Assembly: GCA_963800475.1 (NCBI GenBank)
Contig: CAWDAZ010000006.1
Coordinates: 310,001 to 374,000, forward strand
From: Palsa-465 sp963800475
GTDB lineage: Bacteria; Actinomycetota; Thermoleophilia; Solirubrobacterales; Solirubrobacteraceae
Length of the DNA: 64,000 bases
Direction: 5' to 3'
In this document: positions 27,105 to 35,314 of the stretch, piece by piece
Position numbering within the stretch: the stretch's first letter is position 1
How the letters are laid out: each line of letters starts with the position of its first letter
The notes under the pieces: generated by a model
What the model was told of the DNA's origin: nothing
Seen by the model: only the letters and a program-made list of their open reading frames with translations
Databases searched by the model: none
Program-made: the position numbers and the translations under genes

Positions 27105-27590
27105 ATGATCTTCTCCTCGAAGGCCGAATACGGCGTGCGGCTGATGGTCGAGCTCGGGCGCCAGACGCCCGAGCTGCCCACCAGCCTGAAGGCGATCGCG
27201 GATGCAGAGGGCCTTCCGCTCGCATACCTCGAACAGGTGGTCGCCAGACTCCGCAAGGCCGGACTCGTGATGAGTGCCCGTGGCGCGCACGGCGGCTACT
27301 GGCTGTCGCGCCCCGCCGATCAGATCGCGATGGACCAGGTCGTGCAGGCACTCGAGGGCTCGATCGCGCCGATGGAGTGCTTCGTCCACGACCACACCGA
27401 GCGGGTGCTGTGCTCGCACGAGCCGGACGCCGGCCGCGGCTGCGCCACGAAGCTGCTGTGGACCCGCGTGCAGGGCGGGATCATCAAGTCGCTGCAGACG
27501 ACGACGCTGGCGGACCTCGTCGAGTTCTCGCGACGCTCGCAGCCGGCGCCCGAAGCGGATCTGGAGCCACTGCCTACGGTGGTCGCCTGA
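27105..27590 (+). CDS. Rrf2-family Fe-S-responsive transcriptional regulator
   Basis: A 161-residue winged-helix regulator: FSSKAEYGVRLMVELGRQ, then SLKAIADAEGLPLAYLEQVVARLRKAGLVMSARGAHGGYWLSRP. Three Cys near residues 90-110 (MECF, VLCSH, GRGCATKLLW) are placed like the [2Fe-2S] ligands of IscR or the cluster ligands of SufR. It is first in the sufC-sufS operon, with its stop overlapping the sufC ATG (TGATG), so it probably senses Fe-S supply and controls this operon. The start at 27105 matches the family N-terminus. Confidence 0.92.
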   Translation: MIFSSKAEYGVRLMVELGRQTPELPTSLKAIADAEGLPLAYLEQVVARLRKAGLVMSARGAHGGYWLSRPADQIAMDQVVQALEGSIAPMECFVHDHTERVLCSHEPDAGRGCATKLLWTRVQGGIIKSLQTTTLADLVEFSRRSQPAPEADLEPLPTVVA

Positions 27591-28351
27591 TGGCCGATCT
27601 CGAAATCCGCAATCTCCACGTCCGCGCCGGCGAGAAGGAGATCCTGCGCGGGCTGGACCTGGAGGTCTCGAAGGGTGAGATCCACGCGCTGATGGGTCCC
27701 AACGGCTCGGGCAAGTCGACGCTCGCCAACACGATCATGGGTCACCCCAACCTCGAGGTGACCGACGGTCAGATCATCTTCAAGGGCGAGGACATCACCG
27801 AGGCCGCGCCGGACGAGCGTGCGCGGATGGGGCTGTTCATGGCGTTCCAGTACCCCGTCTCCGTTCCGGGCGTCACCGTCACCAAGTACCTGCGCACGGT
27901 GCTCAACGCGCACCGCGAGGCTCGCGGCGCGGAGCCGATTCCGCTGAAGGAGTTCCGCGAGACGGTCGAGGCGGCGATGAAGCTCACGAACGTCCCGAAA
28001 GAGTTCTCGAGCCGGTACCTGAACGAGGGCTTCTCGGGTGGTGAGAAGAAGCGGATGGAGATCCTCCAGCTCGCGCTCCAGCGCCCCGAGATGGCGGTCC
28101 TCGACGAGACCGACTCGGGGCTCGACATCGACGCGCTGCGGGTCGTCGCGAACGGGGTCAACGCCGTCGCGGGCCCCGACATGGGCGTGCTGATCATCAC
28201 CCACTACCAGCGGATCCTGCACCTCGTGCAGCCAAGCCACGTGCACGTCATCTACCAAGGGCGGATCGTCAAGGAGGGCGGCCCCGACCTGGTGACCGAG
28301 CTCGAGGACAAGGGCTACGGCTGGATCACAGACGAGGTGGCCGCAGCGTGA
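27590..28351 (+). CDS. sufC: Fe-S assembly ATPase SufC
   Basis: A 253-residue ABC-type ATPase of the SufBCD scaffold complex. Walker A is GPNGSGKST (residues 36-44), signature FSGGEKKR, Walker B MAVLDETDSGLD with the SufC-specific context. It powers cluster building on SufB-SufD, whose genes are 10 kb away in this window. Its ATG overlaps the regulator stop and its stop overlaps the sufS GTG. Confidence 0.97.
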   Translation: MADLEIRNLHVRAGEKEILRGLDLEVSKGEIHALMGPNGSGKSTLANTIMGHPNLEVTDGQIIFKGEDITEAAPDERARMGLFMAFQYPVSVPGVTVTKYLRTVLNAHREARGAEPIPLKEFRETVEAAMKLTNVPKEFSSRYLNEGFSGGEKKRMEILQLALQRPEMAVLDETDSGLDIDALRVVANGVNAVAGPDMGVLIITHYQRILHLVQPSHVHVIYQGRIVKEGGPDLVTELEDKGYGWITDEVAAA

Positions 28352-29586
28352 GTACGGTCGGCGAGACGCAGGCCCTCGCCGCGGTTGCAGAGCAGTTCCC
28401 CGTCCTTCGGAAGGACCCAAGCCTGGTGTACCTCGACTCGGCTGCGACGTCGCAGACGCCGCAGCCGGTGATCGACGCGATGACGCGGTACTACACCGAG
28501 TACCGCGCGTCGATCCACCGCGGCGTGTATCCGCTCGCCGTCAAGGCAACCGACGCCTACGAGGGGGCGCGGCACCGGATCGCTGAGTGGCTCGGCTCGA
28601 CCCCCGAGGAGACGATCTTCACGGCCAACGCGACCGCCGCGATCAACCTGGTCGCATACACGTGGGGCCGGCAGAACGTGCAGCGCGGCGACCTGATCGT
28701 GCTGACCGAGATGGAGCACCACTCGAACATCGTGCCGTGGCAGATCCTGTGCCAGGACCGGGAGGCGGAGCTCGCGTACGTGCCGGTGCTTGATGACGGC
28801 CAGCTCGATCTCGACGCGCTCGACGCGCTGCTCGAGCGCGAGCCCAAGCTGGTCGGCGTCGTCCACATCTCGAACGTCGTCGGGACGATCAACCCGGTGG
28901 CGGAGATCGCCCGCCGCGCCCATGCGGCCGGTGCGCTCGTGCTGGTGGACGGCACCCAGGCGGTTCCCCAGCTGCCGGTGGAGCTCTCCGAGCTCGACGT
29001 CGACTTCTACGCCTGGACCGGGCACAAGGCATACGGGCCGACCGGGATCGGCGTGCTCCACGGCCGGCGCGAGTTGTTCGAGGAGATGCCGCCGTTCATC
29101 GGCGGCGGACACATGATCCGCACCGTCGCCGCGGACGAGTCGACCTGGACCGACCTGCCGTGGAAGTTCGAGGCTGGGACCTCCCAGATTGCAGAGGCGA
29201 TCGGCTTGGGCGCCGCGGTCGACTGGATCCGCGCGATCGGGATCGAGAAGATCCGCGCGCACGAAGAGCCGCTGGTCGCCGAGACGCTGGAGCGCCTCGG
29301 GGCCGAGGTTCCCGGACTCTCGATCCACGGCCCGGCCGACGCCGCCGATCGCGGCGCGCTCGTGTCGTTCTCGCTCGAGGGTGCGCACCCGCACGACGTC
29401 GGCGAGATCCTCGGCCGCGAGGGGATCTGCGTCCGCGCCGGCCATCACTGCGCCCAGCCGTTGATGCGCAGGCTCGGCGTGAGCTCGACGACGCGCGCGT
29501 CGTTCGCGGTGCATAACAGTCAGACCGACGTCGACCGTCTGATCGACGGGCTCGGGACGGTCCGCCGGGTGTTGCAGCTGGGCTGA
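28348..29586 (+). CDS. sufS: Cysteine desulfurase SufS
   Basis: A 412-residue PLP enzyme (group II) that takes sulfur from cysteine. The PLP lysine is in TGHKAYGPTGIG and the persulfide Cys in RAGHHCAQPLMRRLG near residue 370. It should hand sulfur to SufU (gene at 34796). GTG start, overlapping the sufC stop by 4 bases. The extra 25 residues at the N-terminus before FPVLRKDPSLVYLDSAATSQ are a little longer than usual. Confidence 0.97.
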   Translation: MSTVGETQALAAVAEQFPVLRKDPSLVYLDSAATSQTPQPVIDAMTRYYTEYRASIHRGVYPLAVKATDAYEGARHRIAEWLGSTPEETIFTANATAAINLVAYTWGRQNVQRGDLIVLTEMEHHSNIVPWQILCQDREAELAYVPVLDDGQLDLDALDALLEREPKLVGVVHISNVVGTINPVAEIARRAHAAGALVLVDGTQAVPQLPVELSELDVDFYAWTGHKAYGPTGIGVLHGRRELFEEMPPFIGGGHMIRTVAADESTWTDLPWKFEAGTSQIAEAIGLGAAVDWIRAIGIEKIRAHEEPLVAETLERLGAEVPGLSIHGPADAADRGALVSFSLEGAHPHDVGEILGREGICVRAGHHCAQPLMRRLGVSSTTRASFAVHNSQTDVDRLIDGLGTVRRVLQLG

Positions 29587-29622
29587 GGGGACGGGGAGCT
29601 AGGCCCGGCTCCGATGCCCTTG

Positions 29623-30690
29623 TCAGGCAGCGTGGACCGAATCCGAAGCCGGCGGGGCCCAGCGCTGCTCGATCCGCCGCCACTTCCAGATCGCGAGCGC
29701 GACCAACCAGGTGATCCCGAACAGGCCGACGACCGCGTAGCCGAGCGTCCCGAAGTCGAGTCCCTGCAGCCAGCGCCAGAAGCCTCCGCTCCAGCCGAGC
29801 CTGCCCGAGACCACCTGCGCCAACTCGATCGTCCCGATCAGCAGGGCGACGACCACTGACAGGGTGGTGACGGTGATGTTGTAGTAGAGCTTGCGTACGG
29901 GGCTCGAGAAGGCCCACGAGTACGCCTTGCTCATGAACACCCCGTCCGCGGTGTCCATCATCGACATCCCCGCGGCGAACAGGATCGGCAGCGCCAGGAT
30001 CGCGAGTGGCGCGATCCGGCCGGTCGCTGCTCCCGCGGTGATCGCAAGCAGCCCGACTTCGGAGGCGGTGTCGAACCCCAGCCCGAACAGCATCCCGATC
30101 GGGTACATCTGGCGGCTCGAGCGCACGAGCCGGAGCGGGCGTCCGAAGAAGCGGCTCATGAGCCCGCGCTCCTGCAGCCGGGCCTCCAGCGCGTGCTCGT
30201 CGTAGCGGCCGCTGCGCAGCTCGCGGCCCACCGCGACGATCCCGGTCAGCACCACCAGGTTCAGGGCGCCGATCGCAAGCAGGAACAGCCCCGAGACCGC
30301 CGCGCCGATCGTGCCGCCATAGAACTGGAGCGTGGGGAGCGCCGCGTGCACGGTACCGGCCGCGACCGCCAGCCCGACCGAGAGCAGGAGCACGATCGTC
30401 GAGTGCCCGAGTGAGAAGAAGAACCCGACTCCAAGCGGGCGGCCGCCGTCGGCGAGCAGCTTGCGCGTCGTGTTGTCGATCGCCGAGATGTGGTCGGCGT
30501 CGAACGCGTGGCGCAGCCCGAAGCTGTACGCGAGCACGGCCAGCCCTCCGAGCACCGGGTAGCGCGGCGCGTACAGGACCACAAGCGCGATCCCGAGCAC
30601 GTGCAGGCCTGCGACGGCGCCGGCCAGCCCGGACAGACGCCGCCGCTCGGCTCGGTCGAACGCCGCGGCGATGCGGCGCAGGCTAATCAC
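29623..30690 (-). CDS. Nickel/cobalt transporter, NiCoT (HoxN/NixA) family
   Basis: A 355-residue permease with about eight membrane helices. The hallmark metal motif is RHAFDADHISAIDN in helix 2 (about residue 60), and FFFSLGHSTIVLLLS and LFGLGFDTASEVGLL are the other family signatures. It imports Ni(II) or Co(II). It is the last gene of a tight four-gene operon with DUF4331, overlapping the gene before it by 8 bases. No nickel enzyme is in the window. Confidence 0.93.
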   Translation of the reverse strand: MISLRRIAAAFDRAERRRLSGLAGAVAGLHVLGIALVVLYAPRYPVLGGLAVLAYSFGLRHAFDADHISAIDNTTRKLLADGGRPLGVGFFFSLGHSTIVLLLSVGLAVAAGTVHAALPTLQFYGGTIGAAVSGLFLLAIGALNLVVLTGIVAVGRELRSGRYDEHALEARLQERGLMSRFFGRPLRLVRSSRQMYPIGMLFGLGFDTASEVGLLAITAGAATGRIAPLAILALPILFAAGMSMMDTADGVFMSKAYSWAFSSPVRKLYYNITVTTLSVVVALLIGTIELAQVVSGRLGWSGGFWRWLQGLDFGTLGYAVVGLFGITWLVALAIWKWRRIEQRWAPPASDSVHAA

Positions 30691-31018
30691 GGCCGTGAAC
30701 AGCAGGCGCGGGCCAGCTCAGCTCCTCGATCTGCCCGCCGGCCACGTTCACGCCGCGAACGCGCGCTATGCCTTCGCTCCACAGCGTGTACGTGCCGACG
30801 GGCAGCTGGTCGAACACCGCGGTGTATGCCGGCTCGCCGCCGGCATCTCTTTCGAGCACTTCCTTGTGGCTGCGGTGTCCGTCGTCTTCGGCCGGGCTGA
30901 TCTCGATCTCGACTCCGTGCAGCTCGCGATCGGCGTGGATGATCAACGCTCCGAGGTCCTCGCCGATCTCGAGCACGACGAACTCAGGATGCTTGCGTGC
31001 TGAGTAGAGCTCGTGCAC
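30683..31018 (-). CDS. Small conserved-looking protein in the NiCoT-DUF4331 operon, unknown
   Basis: A 111-residue cytoplasmic protein without a signal peptide. Sequence is strand-rich and acidic with several His (HADRELHGVEIEI, DDGHRSHKEVLERD) and ends in a beta-hairpin (LPVGTYTLWSEGIARVRGVNVAGG) like a small carboxypeptidase-regulatory or prealbumin-type sandwich. The many His and acidic residues would suit metal handling beside a nickel permease, but this is inference. It starts 2 bases after the DUF4331 stop. Confidence 0.7.
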   Translation of the reverse strand: MHELYSARKHPEFVVLEIGEDLGALIIHADRELHGVEIEISPAEDDGHRSHKEVLERDAGGEPAYTAVFDQLPVGTYTLWSEGIARVRGVNVAGGQIEELSWPAPAVHGRD

Positions 31019-31020
31019 GG

Positions 31021-32457
31021 CTACGTGGAGGTCGGCCCGGACGGCGTGTCGAATCCGTCGAGTGGATTCCCGAGGTACGGGAACGTGTTGAGGTACCGGG
31101 TGCTCGACGGAGTGAGCCCTTCGGTGAGCTTGCCGGCCGCGCCGTCGGGCGTGTAGCTCTTGTTCACGAGCGCGTAGGTCACGCCCGCGATCGCACGGAG
31201 CTCGATCGAGACGACATCATCGAACACCCTGCGCCCGTTCGGGAAGCCGGCGGCATCGCCGCCGAGCAACCCGAAGATGCTCGGGTTCGAGGTCGTCGGG
31301 GGGATCGCCACGTTCAGCCGCAGCTGGTCGGCCATCACCTTGCCCGTGTAGTTCTGGAACCCCGGGACGATCCCCGGCGGGATCCCGGTGAGCAGCACCG
31401 CGACAAGATCGGCACGCGCCGCGGTCAGCCCCTTGAGGTTCGGGAACACGCCTGGGTAGAGGACCGGGAGTAGCCCGGCGAGCTCCGGGTGCTGGTAGTG
31501 CGTGGCGAACGCCCCGTCGCCGGCCGGGTAGAGCGTGTTCCACTTGTCCTTCATCCCCAGCGGGATAACGACCTCGTTGATCAGTGGGTTGCCGAGGCGT
31601 GAGACCTGGACCCACGGGCCGGACTCCGACGCCTGCCCGTTGCCCTTGTCGATCATCCGCACCTTGCGCCGGCTGGCGGCGCTCCATACCCCGAGCACCG
31701 ACGCGCTGCTCGTCACGCTCGTCGGCTTGGTTCGGTTCCTGGTCAGCTGCGAGATCGGGATCTGGATCGCGATCGTGTGGATGTTGAGGGTCGCGGTCGC
31801 GTCCACTCCCGGCGCCGCCGGGGTCGGGATCAGGTGGAGGTTCTGGAACGGCCGCAGGTCGCCGAGGTCGAACGTCGATCCGAGGTCGACGTAGAACCCG
31901 TCCTGGCGCTGGCCCGCGAACACCTTGACGCCGCCAGGCAGGCTGTGGACCGCCGCCTGGCCGAGGCTCGCGTAGTTGGGAGTCGAGCGCGGCCCGATGT
32001 TGCACGGCGGGCACGCGAGGCCGCGACCCAGCACGCGCGCACGAAGCGACGGCTTGTGCCTGCGGTGACCGTTCGTGGCGGTCCCGTACGCGGTCGTGTC
32101 CGGGCCGTCGATGCGCGTCACCGAGTAGAACTGGCGCTTGTTCCAGTTCTGGCTGCCGAGCGATGTGATCGGCCCGGTGTTGTAGAGGAACGTGTTGGGG
32201 TTGCGGAGCTGCGTCGTGAAGTTGAACACGTACGCGATCTCCGGCTTGCCGTCGCCGTTGTTGTCGATGTAGATCGAGTAGAGGACGTCGTCACCGAACT
32301 CGAAGAAGTTCGGGCCGCCCGGGGGATCCTGGAGCGGCACGAAGTTCGAGATCAGCGTGACCGTGTCGGGCCGGTCGGGCGAGACGAACGCGTACACGTC
32401 CGCGTTGTCGGCGGCCGGATCCTTGCTGATCTCCGGTGCTTCACGGTGCGAGGACAT
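31021..32457 (-). CDS. DUF4331 domain protein
   Basis: A 478-residue member of DUF4331: SSHREAPEISKDPAADNADVYAFVSPD at the N-terminus, IYIDNNGDGKPEIAYVFNF, and a C-terminal half with VSRLGNPLINEVVIPLGMKDKWN and FPYLGNPLDGF. The family is of unknown role and often exported, but no signal peptide is visible here. The ATG at 32457 is chosen because GGAGG lies 10 bases before it; an in-frame GTG at 32466 is the alternative. It overlaps the preceding short gene and is 2 bases from the next, so the four genes are one unit. Confidence 0.93.
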   Translation of the reverse strand: MSSHREAPEISKDPAADNADVYAFVSPDRPDTVTLISNFVPLQDPPGGPNFFEFGDDVLYSIYIDNNGDGKPEIAYVFNFTTQLRNPNTFLYNTGPITSLGSQNWNKRQFYSVTRIDGPDTTAYGTATNGHRRHKPSLRARVLGRGLACPPCNIGPRSTPNYASLGQAAVHSLPGGVKVFAGQRQDGFYVDLGSTFDLGDLRPFQNLHLIPTPAAPGVDATATLNIHTIAIQIPISQLTRNRTKPTSVTSSASVLGVWSAASRRKVRMIDKGNGQASESGPWVQVSRLGNPLINEVVIPLGMKDKWNTLYPAGDGAFATHYQHPELAGLLPVLYPGVFPNLKGLTAARADLVAVLLTGIPPGIVPGFQNYTGKVMADQLRLNVAIPPTTSNPSIFGLLGGDAAGFPNGRRVFDDVVSIELRAIAGVTYALVNKSYTPDGAAGKLTEGLTPSSTRYLNTFPYLGNPLDGFDTPSGPTST

Positions 32458-32773
32458 CGATGCCACCTCCGTTCACGGTTGAGCCATTCGGCGCGGCGTC
32501 GAGCAGCCGCTTGGCGAGTGAGCGGTCCACGTAGGTGGTCTCGCTCGTTCCCGACATCACGGTCACCTCACCGCGGTCGGCGTCGCGGACGTAGGCCATC
32601 ACCGGCTCACGCGGGTTCGGTGCGGACGGCTCGGTGACCTCGCCCTGCTTGCCCTGTGTGAGCACGGCTGCGGCGGGGACGCCAATCGCCGCCGCACCGG
32701 CCGCGGCCCCGGCCGAGGCCTTCAGGAAGGACAGACGTGTGACTCCGCCGTCCTTGCGCTTGCGGTCAGTCAT
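32441..32773 (-). CDS. Small exported protein with Tat-like signal, first gene of the DUF4331 operon
   Basis: A 110-residue protein. The N-terminus (TRLSFLKASAGAAAGAAAIG) looks like a Tat signal but has only one Arg at the usual twin-Arg site, so export by Tat is uncertain. The mature part is short and charged (YVRDADRGEVTVMSGTSETTYVDRSLAKRLLDAAP). A ribosome site (GAGGAG) precedes the ATG by about 7 nt. It overlaps DUF4331 by 17 bases. A tatA gene lies divergently 200 bases away. Confidence 0.75.
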   Translation of the reverse strand: MTDRKRKDGGVTRLSFLKASAGAAAGAAAIGVPAAAVLTQGKQGEVTEPSAPNPREPVMAYVRDADRGEVTVMSGTSETTYVDRSLAKRLLDAAPNGSTVNGGGIDVLAP

Positions 32774-32976
32774 TCCAACTCCTCTCGATGACCACCCACC
32801 CCGGGTGGTGATTCCTACCGCCGACTACGCACCGGTCGCCGGGATGGATCACTCTGATTTTTCGGTGAGCCGAATCGGGACAGCGCGCTCGCGGTCGCCG
32901 GGACCGCGCGCCGGTGATCCAGATCGCGGAGAGCGGCGTAGGACTGCGGCGTCAACGCCGACGAACGGAGCACGTC

Positions 32977-33186
32977 ATGCTCGGACTCGAAAACCCCCTT
33001 CACATCGCGATCCTGGTGCTCGTCGTGATGCTCGTGTTCGGGGCAAAGCGCCTGCCGGAGATGGGGCGCTCGCTCGGCTCGGGACTGCGGGGCTTCAGGG
33101 ACTCGATCAACGGCGAGGCGGAGCCGGCAGCAGCGGCCGTCGAGGAGCTACCGGCGGCGTCGGAGAACACGCCAACCGCGCGCTGA
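32977..33186 (+). CDS. tatA: Sec-independent translocase subunit TatA/TatE
   Basis: A 69-residue protein with the TatA design: N-terminal membrane helix (LHIAILVLVVMLVFG), the FGAKRLPEMGRSLGSGLRGF amphipathic helix, and an acidic disordered tail. It would form the export pore with TatC, which is not in the window. A GGAG site precedes the ATG by 8 nt. It is followed by a hairpin and a repeat block. Confidence 0.93.
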   Translation: MLGLENPLHIAILVLVVMLVFGAKRLPEMGRSLGSGLRGFRDSINGEAEPAAAAVEELPAASENTPTAR

Positions 33187-33200
33187 TCCTTGTGGTGTTG

Positions 33201-33233
33201 TCGTGTTCGCCCGCCTCGAGCGGGTGAACACGA
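33201..33233 (+). terminator. Terminator-like hairpin after tatA
   Basis: TCGTGTTCGCCCGC (33201-33214) pairs with GCGGGTGAACACGA (33220-33233) through 14 bp, one of them G-U, around a 5-base loop. There is no T-tract, so it is a hairpin of the actinobacterial I-shaped type. It lies 15 bases after the tatA stop. Confidence 0.7.
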
Positions 33234-33315
33234 CTTCAGCGCGAGCGGGCGCGGCGGTTGTCGAGCTGTCGGCGAGCGCGGCTCGCCGCGCGCCGTCGAG
33301 CGCGATTCGCCGAGC

Positions 33316-33408
33316 GCCGTTCGCGACGCGGTTCGCCGCGCGCCGTTCGCGACGCGGTTCGCCGCGCGCCGTTCGCGACGCGGTTCGCCGAGCGCGGTTC
33401 GCGACGGC
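33316..33408. repeat. 26-bp tandem repeat between convergent genes
   Basis: Three units of GCCGTTCGCGACGCGGTTCG plus CCGCGC (33316-33341, 33342-33367, 33368-33393; the third has one change) and a partial fourth. The upstream 60 bases hold more degenerate copies. The block fills the space between the tatA hairpin and the stop of the anti-sigma gene and is rich in TTCGCG/CGCGAA inverted pairs, so both strands could fold. Confidence 0.85.
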
Positions 33409-34131
33409 CTACGCCTTCGCGACGATGAACGGAGCCGTCGTCGGGGTGCTCGAGCCACGGCCCGGCTCGACGGTCACCAGGACGTGATCGCCGGGGCGAA
33501 CCGATCGTCCGACGACCACCGACCCGGATCGCACGATGAACGTGCCCGCGGGGACCGGTGCCGCCGACCCGCGCTGTACCCACAGCTCGAGCACGTGATC
33601 GGCGGCTGGCGCAGGCAGCCGGCGCACCACAAGCTCGGCGTGCGCCCCGGTCACACGCAGCGAGACCCGTGCGCCGGCGGTCCGTGCGCGCCCGCTGAGC
33701 TCGGCGCGGATCGTGCGGGGGGCCGGCGTGATGCCGCTGCGGAGCGCGAGCACGATGCCGCCCACCACCACCACCGCGACGCAGGCGAGCACCCCCGCCA
33801 TCGCCGGCCGTAGGCCGAATACCGACGGCCACGTGCGCCCGGGCGCGTCGGACCCTGGCCGGTCGGCCGGCTCGCCGGCGGCACGCAGCAGCGCGGCTTC
33901 CGATTCGACGATCGCCATCACGCTCGCCTTCAGCTCGGGCCGCGGCTCGAGCTGAGGAACCGACGCCGGAAGCGCGTCGACCGCGGTACGCAGCCACTCG
34001 AGCTCCGCCCGGCATTGCGGGCACTCGGCGAGGTGCTCGCCGACCCGCGCGCGCTGCTCCTCCGGGAGCGCTCCGAGTGCATACGCGGCGAGCAGTTCCG
34101 AGAAGTCCCGGTGATCGGCGCCGCTGCTCAC
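33409..34131 (-). CDS. Anti-sigma factor, RskA type
   Basis: A 240-residue single-pass membrane protein. The N-terminal zinc-binding anti-sigma domain has H-x3-C-x2-C (HLAECPQCRAEL, about residues 33-44). A membrane helix spans about residues 110-130 (AMAGVLACVAVVVVGGIVLAL), and the rest is the extracytoplasmic RskA domain. It should hold the sigma factor encoded just upstream (4-base overlap) at the membrane until proteolysis frees it. Its tail runs into the 26-bp repeat block. Confidence 0.92.
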   Translation of the reverse strand: MSSGADHRDFSELLAAYALGALPEEQRARVGEHLAECPQCRAELEWLRTAVDALPASVPQLEPRPELKASVMAIVESEAALLRAAGEPADRPGSDAPGRTWPSVFGLRPAMAGVLACVAVVVVGGIVLALRSGITPAPRTIRAELSGRARTAGARVSLRVTGAHAELVVRRLPAPAADHVLELWVQRGSAAPVPAGTFIVRSGSVVVGRSVRPGDHVLVTVEPGRGSSTPTTAPFIVAKA

Positions 34132-34736
34132 GAAATCGCCTCCCTCGGCTCGATCGCCGCACGCAGTTTCTCGAGCGCGAGCCGCATCCGGCCCTTGACG
34201 GTGCCGAGTGGGGCGTCGAGCATCTCGGCGATCTGCTCATGGGTGAAGCCGCCGAAGTAGGCGAGCTCGACGACGCGTCGCTGATCCTGCGGGAGCGCCC
34301 CGAGCACCGCGCGCAACGAGCGGGCCTCGTCGCGCCGCGCAACCTCGACATCGGTGCGCTCGGGAGCCTCGAGCCGTTCGGCGGCCTGCTCGTCGGCCAC
34401 CCGCCGCCGGTCGTGGGCGGTCGAGCGACGCAGGCTGTCGATCGCACGGTTGTGGACGACCCCGAGCAGCCATGTGCGGACGCTGCCCCGGGTCTGGTCG
34501 TAGCGGGAGCCGCTCCGCCAGATCGCCAGGAACGCCTCCTGCGCGACCTCCTCGGCGGCCGCACGGACGCCGCAGATCCGGTACGCCAGCGAGAACACTG
34601 CCGTGCAGTGCCGCTCGTAGATGACCTCGAACGCGGACGCGTCGCCGCGCGCGACGAGTTGCATCAGTTCCTCGTCGCCCAACTGGCGTAGTCCGCTCTC
34701 GCCCGAGCGCACGTGTGATCGACGCTGCGTAGCCAT
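34128..34736 (-). CDS. ECF RNA polymerase sigma factor, SigK-like
   Basis: A 202-residue ECF sigma factor. Region 2 includes FEVIYERHCTAVFSLAYRICG and EEVAQEAFLAIWRSGSRYD; region 4 includes LPQDQRRVVELAYFGGFTHEQIAEMLDAPLGTVKGRMRLALEKLR. The overlapping downstream gene encodes its RskA-type anti-sigma, the arrangement known for SigK-RskA in mycobacteria. It is divergent from sufU, 59 bases apart. Confidence 0.95.
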   Translation of the reverse strand: MATQRRSHVRSGESGLRQLGDEELMQLVARGDASAFEVIYERHCTAVFSLAYRICGVRAAAEEVAQEAFLAIWRSGSRYDQTRGSVRTWLLGVVHNRAIDSLRRSTAHDRRRVADEQAAERLEAPERTDVEVARRDEARSLRAVLGALPQDQRRVVELAYFGGFTHEQIAEMLDAPLGTVKGRMRLALEKLRAAIEPREAIS

Positions 34737-34795
34737 CGCGCATCCAACACTACGCGCCAGCGGCTGCTGCGGATCAACGGGCTACGCTTGACGCG

Positions 34796-35218
34796 ATGGA
34801 CGAGCTCTACCGCGAGAACATCCTCGACCACTACAAGCACCCGCACAACTGGAGCCCTCCGGGCGAGGCGATCGCGGTGCCCGATCTCGAGTTCCACGAC
34901 CTCAACCCCCTGTGCGGCGACGAGCTGACGGTGCAGCTGGCGGTCGATCCCGACGGCCGGATCGAGGACGTCCGGTTCATCGGGCACGGGTGCGCGATCT
35001 CGCAGGCGGCGGCCTCGATGGCCTCCGACGAGGTCAAGGGGATGAACGTCCGCGAGCTGCTCGCGCTCGACCGCTCGTTCATCCTCGACCTGCTCGGGAT
35101 CGACATCTCGGCGACGCGGATGAAGTGCGCGCTGCTGTCGCTGAAGGTTCTGAAGGGTGCGTCGCTCGGGCACGCGGCCGACTGGGAGCCGGACAGCCCT
35201 GAGAGCGACGCGGCGTAG
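34796..35218 (+). CDS. sufU: SufU-type Fe-S assembly sulfur-transfer protein
   Basis: A 140-residue SufU/IscU-like protein. The zinc/sulfur ligands Cys40, Asp42 (CGDE), Cys66 (GHGCAIS) and Cys111 (KCALL) are all present. In Gram-positive bacteria SufU accepts persulfide from SufS. It is encoded alone here, not next to sufS as is usual. A TACGCT hexamer lies 7 nt before the ATG and no ribosome site is seen. Confidence 0.95.
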   Translation: MDELYRENILDHYKHPHNWSPPGEAIAVPDLEFHDLNPLCGDELTVQLAVDPDGRIEDVRFIGHGCAISQAAASMASDEVKGMNVRELLALDRSFILDLLGIDISATRMKCALLSLKVLKGASLGHAADWEPDSPESDAA

Positions 35219-35314
35219 GCCGCGCGACCGGCGCGCCCCCGTTCGGCGGCCGCTACGCTGGACGACGTCCAGGCAGGGGAGCAGATCCTCGCCGTGTCAT
35301 CGGGAGAACACGCC

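Noticed and set aside
29595..29613. GGAGCTAGGCCCGGCTCC hairpin as terminator between sufS and the permease gene
   Set aside because: Only a 5-6 bp stem without T-tract; too weak to list as a terminator.
33316..33408. CRISPR array
   Set aside because: Units are contiguous 26-bp tandem copies without unique spacers and no cas gene is present. The same holds for 48924-49010.
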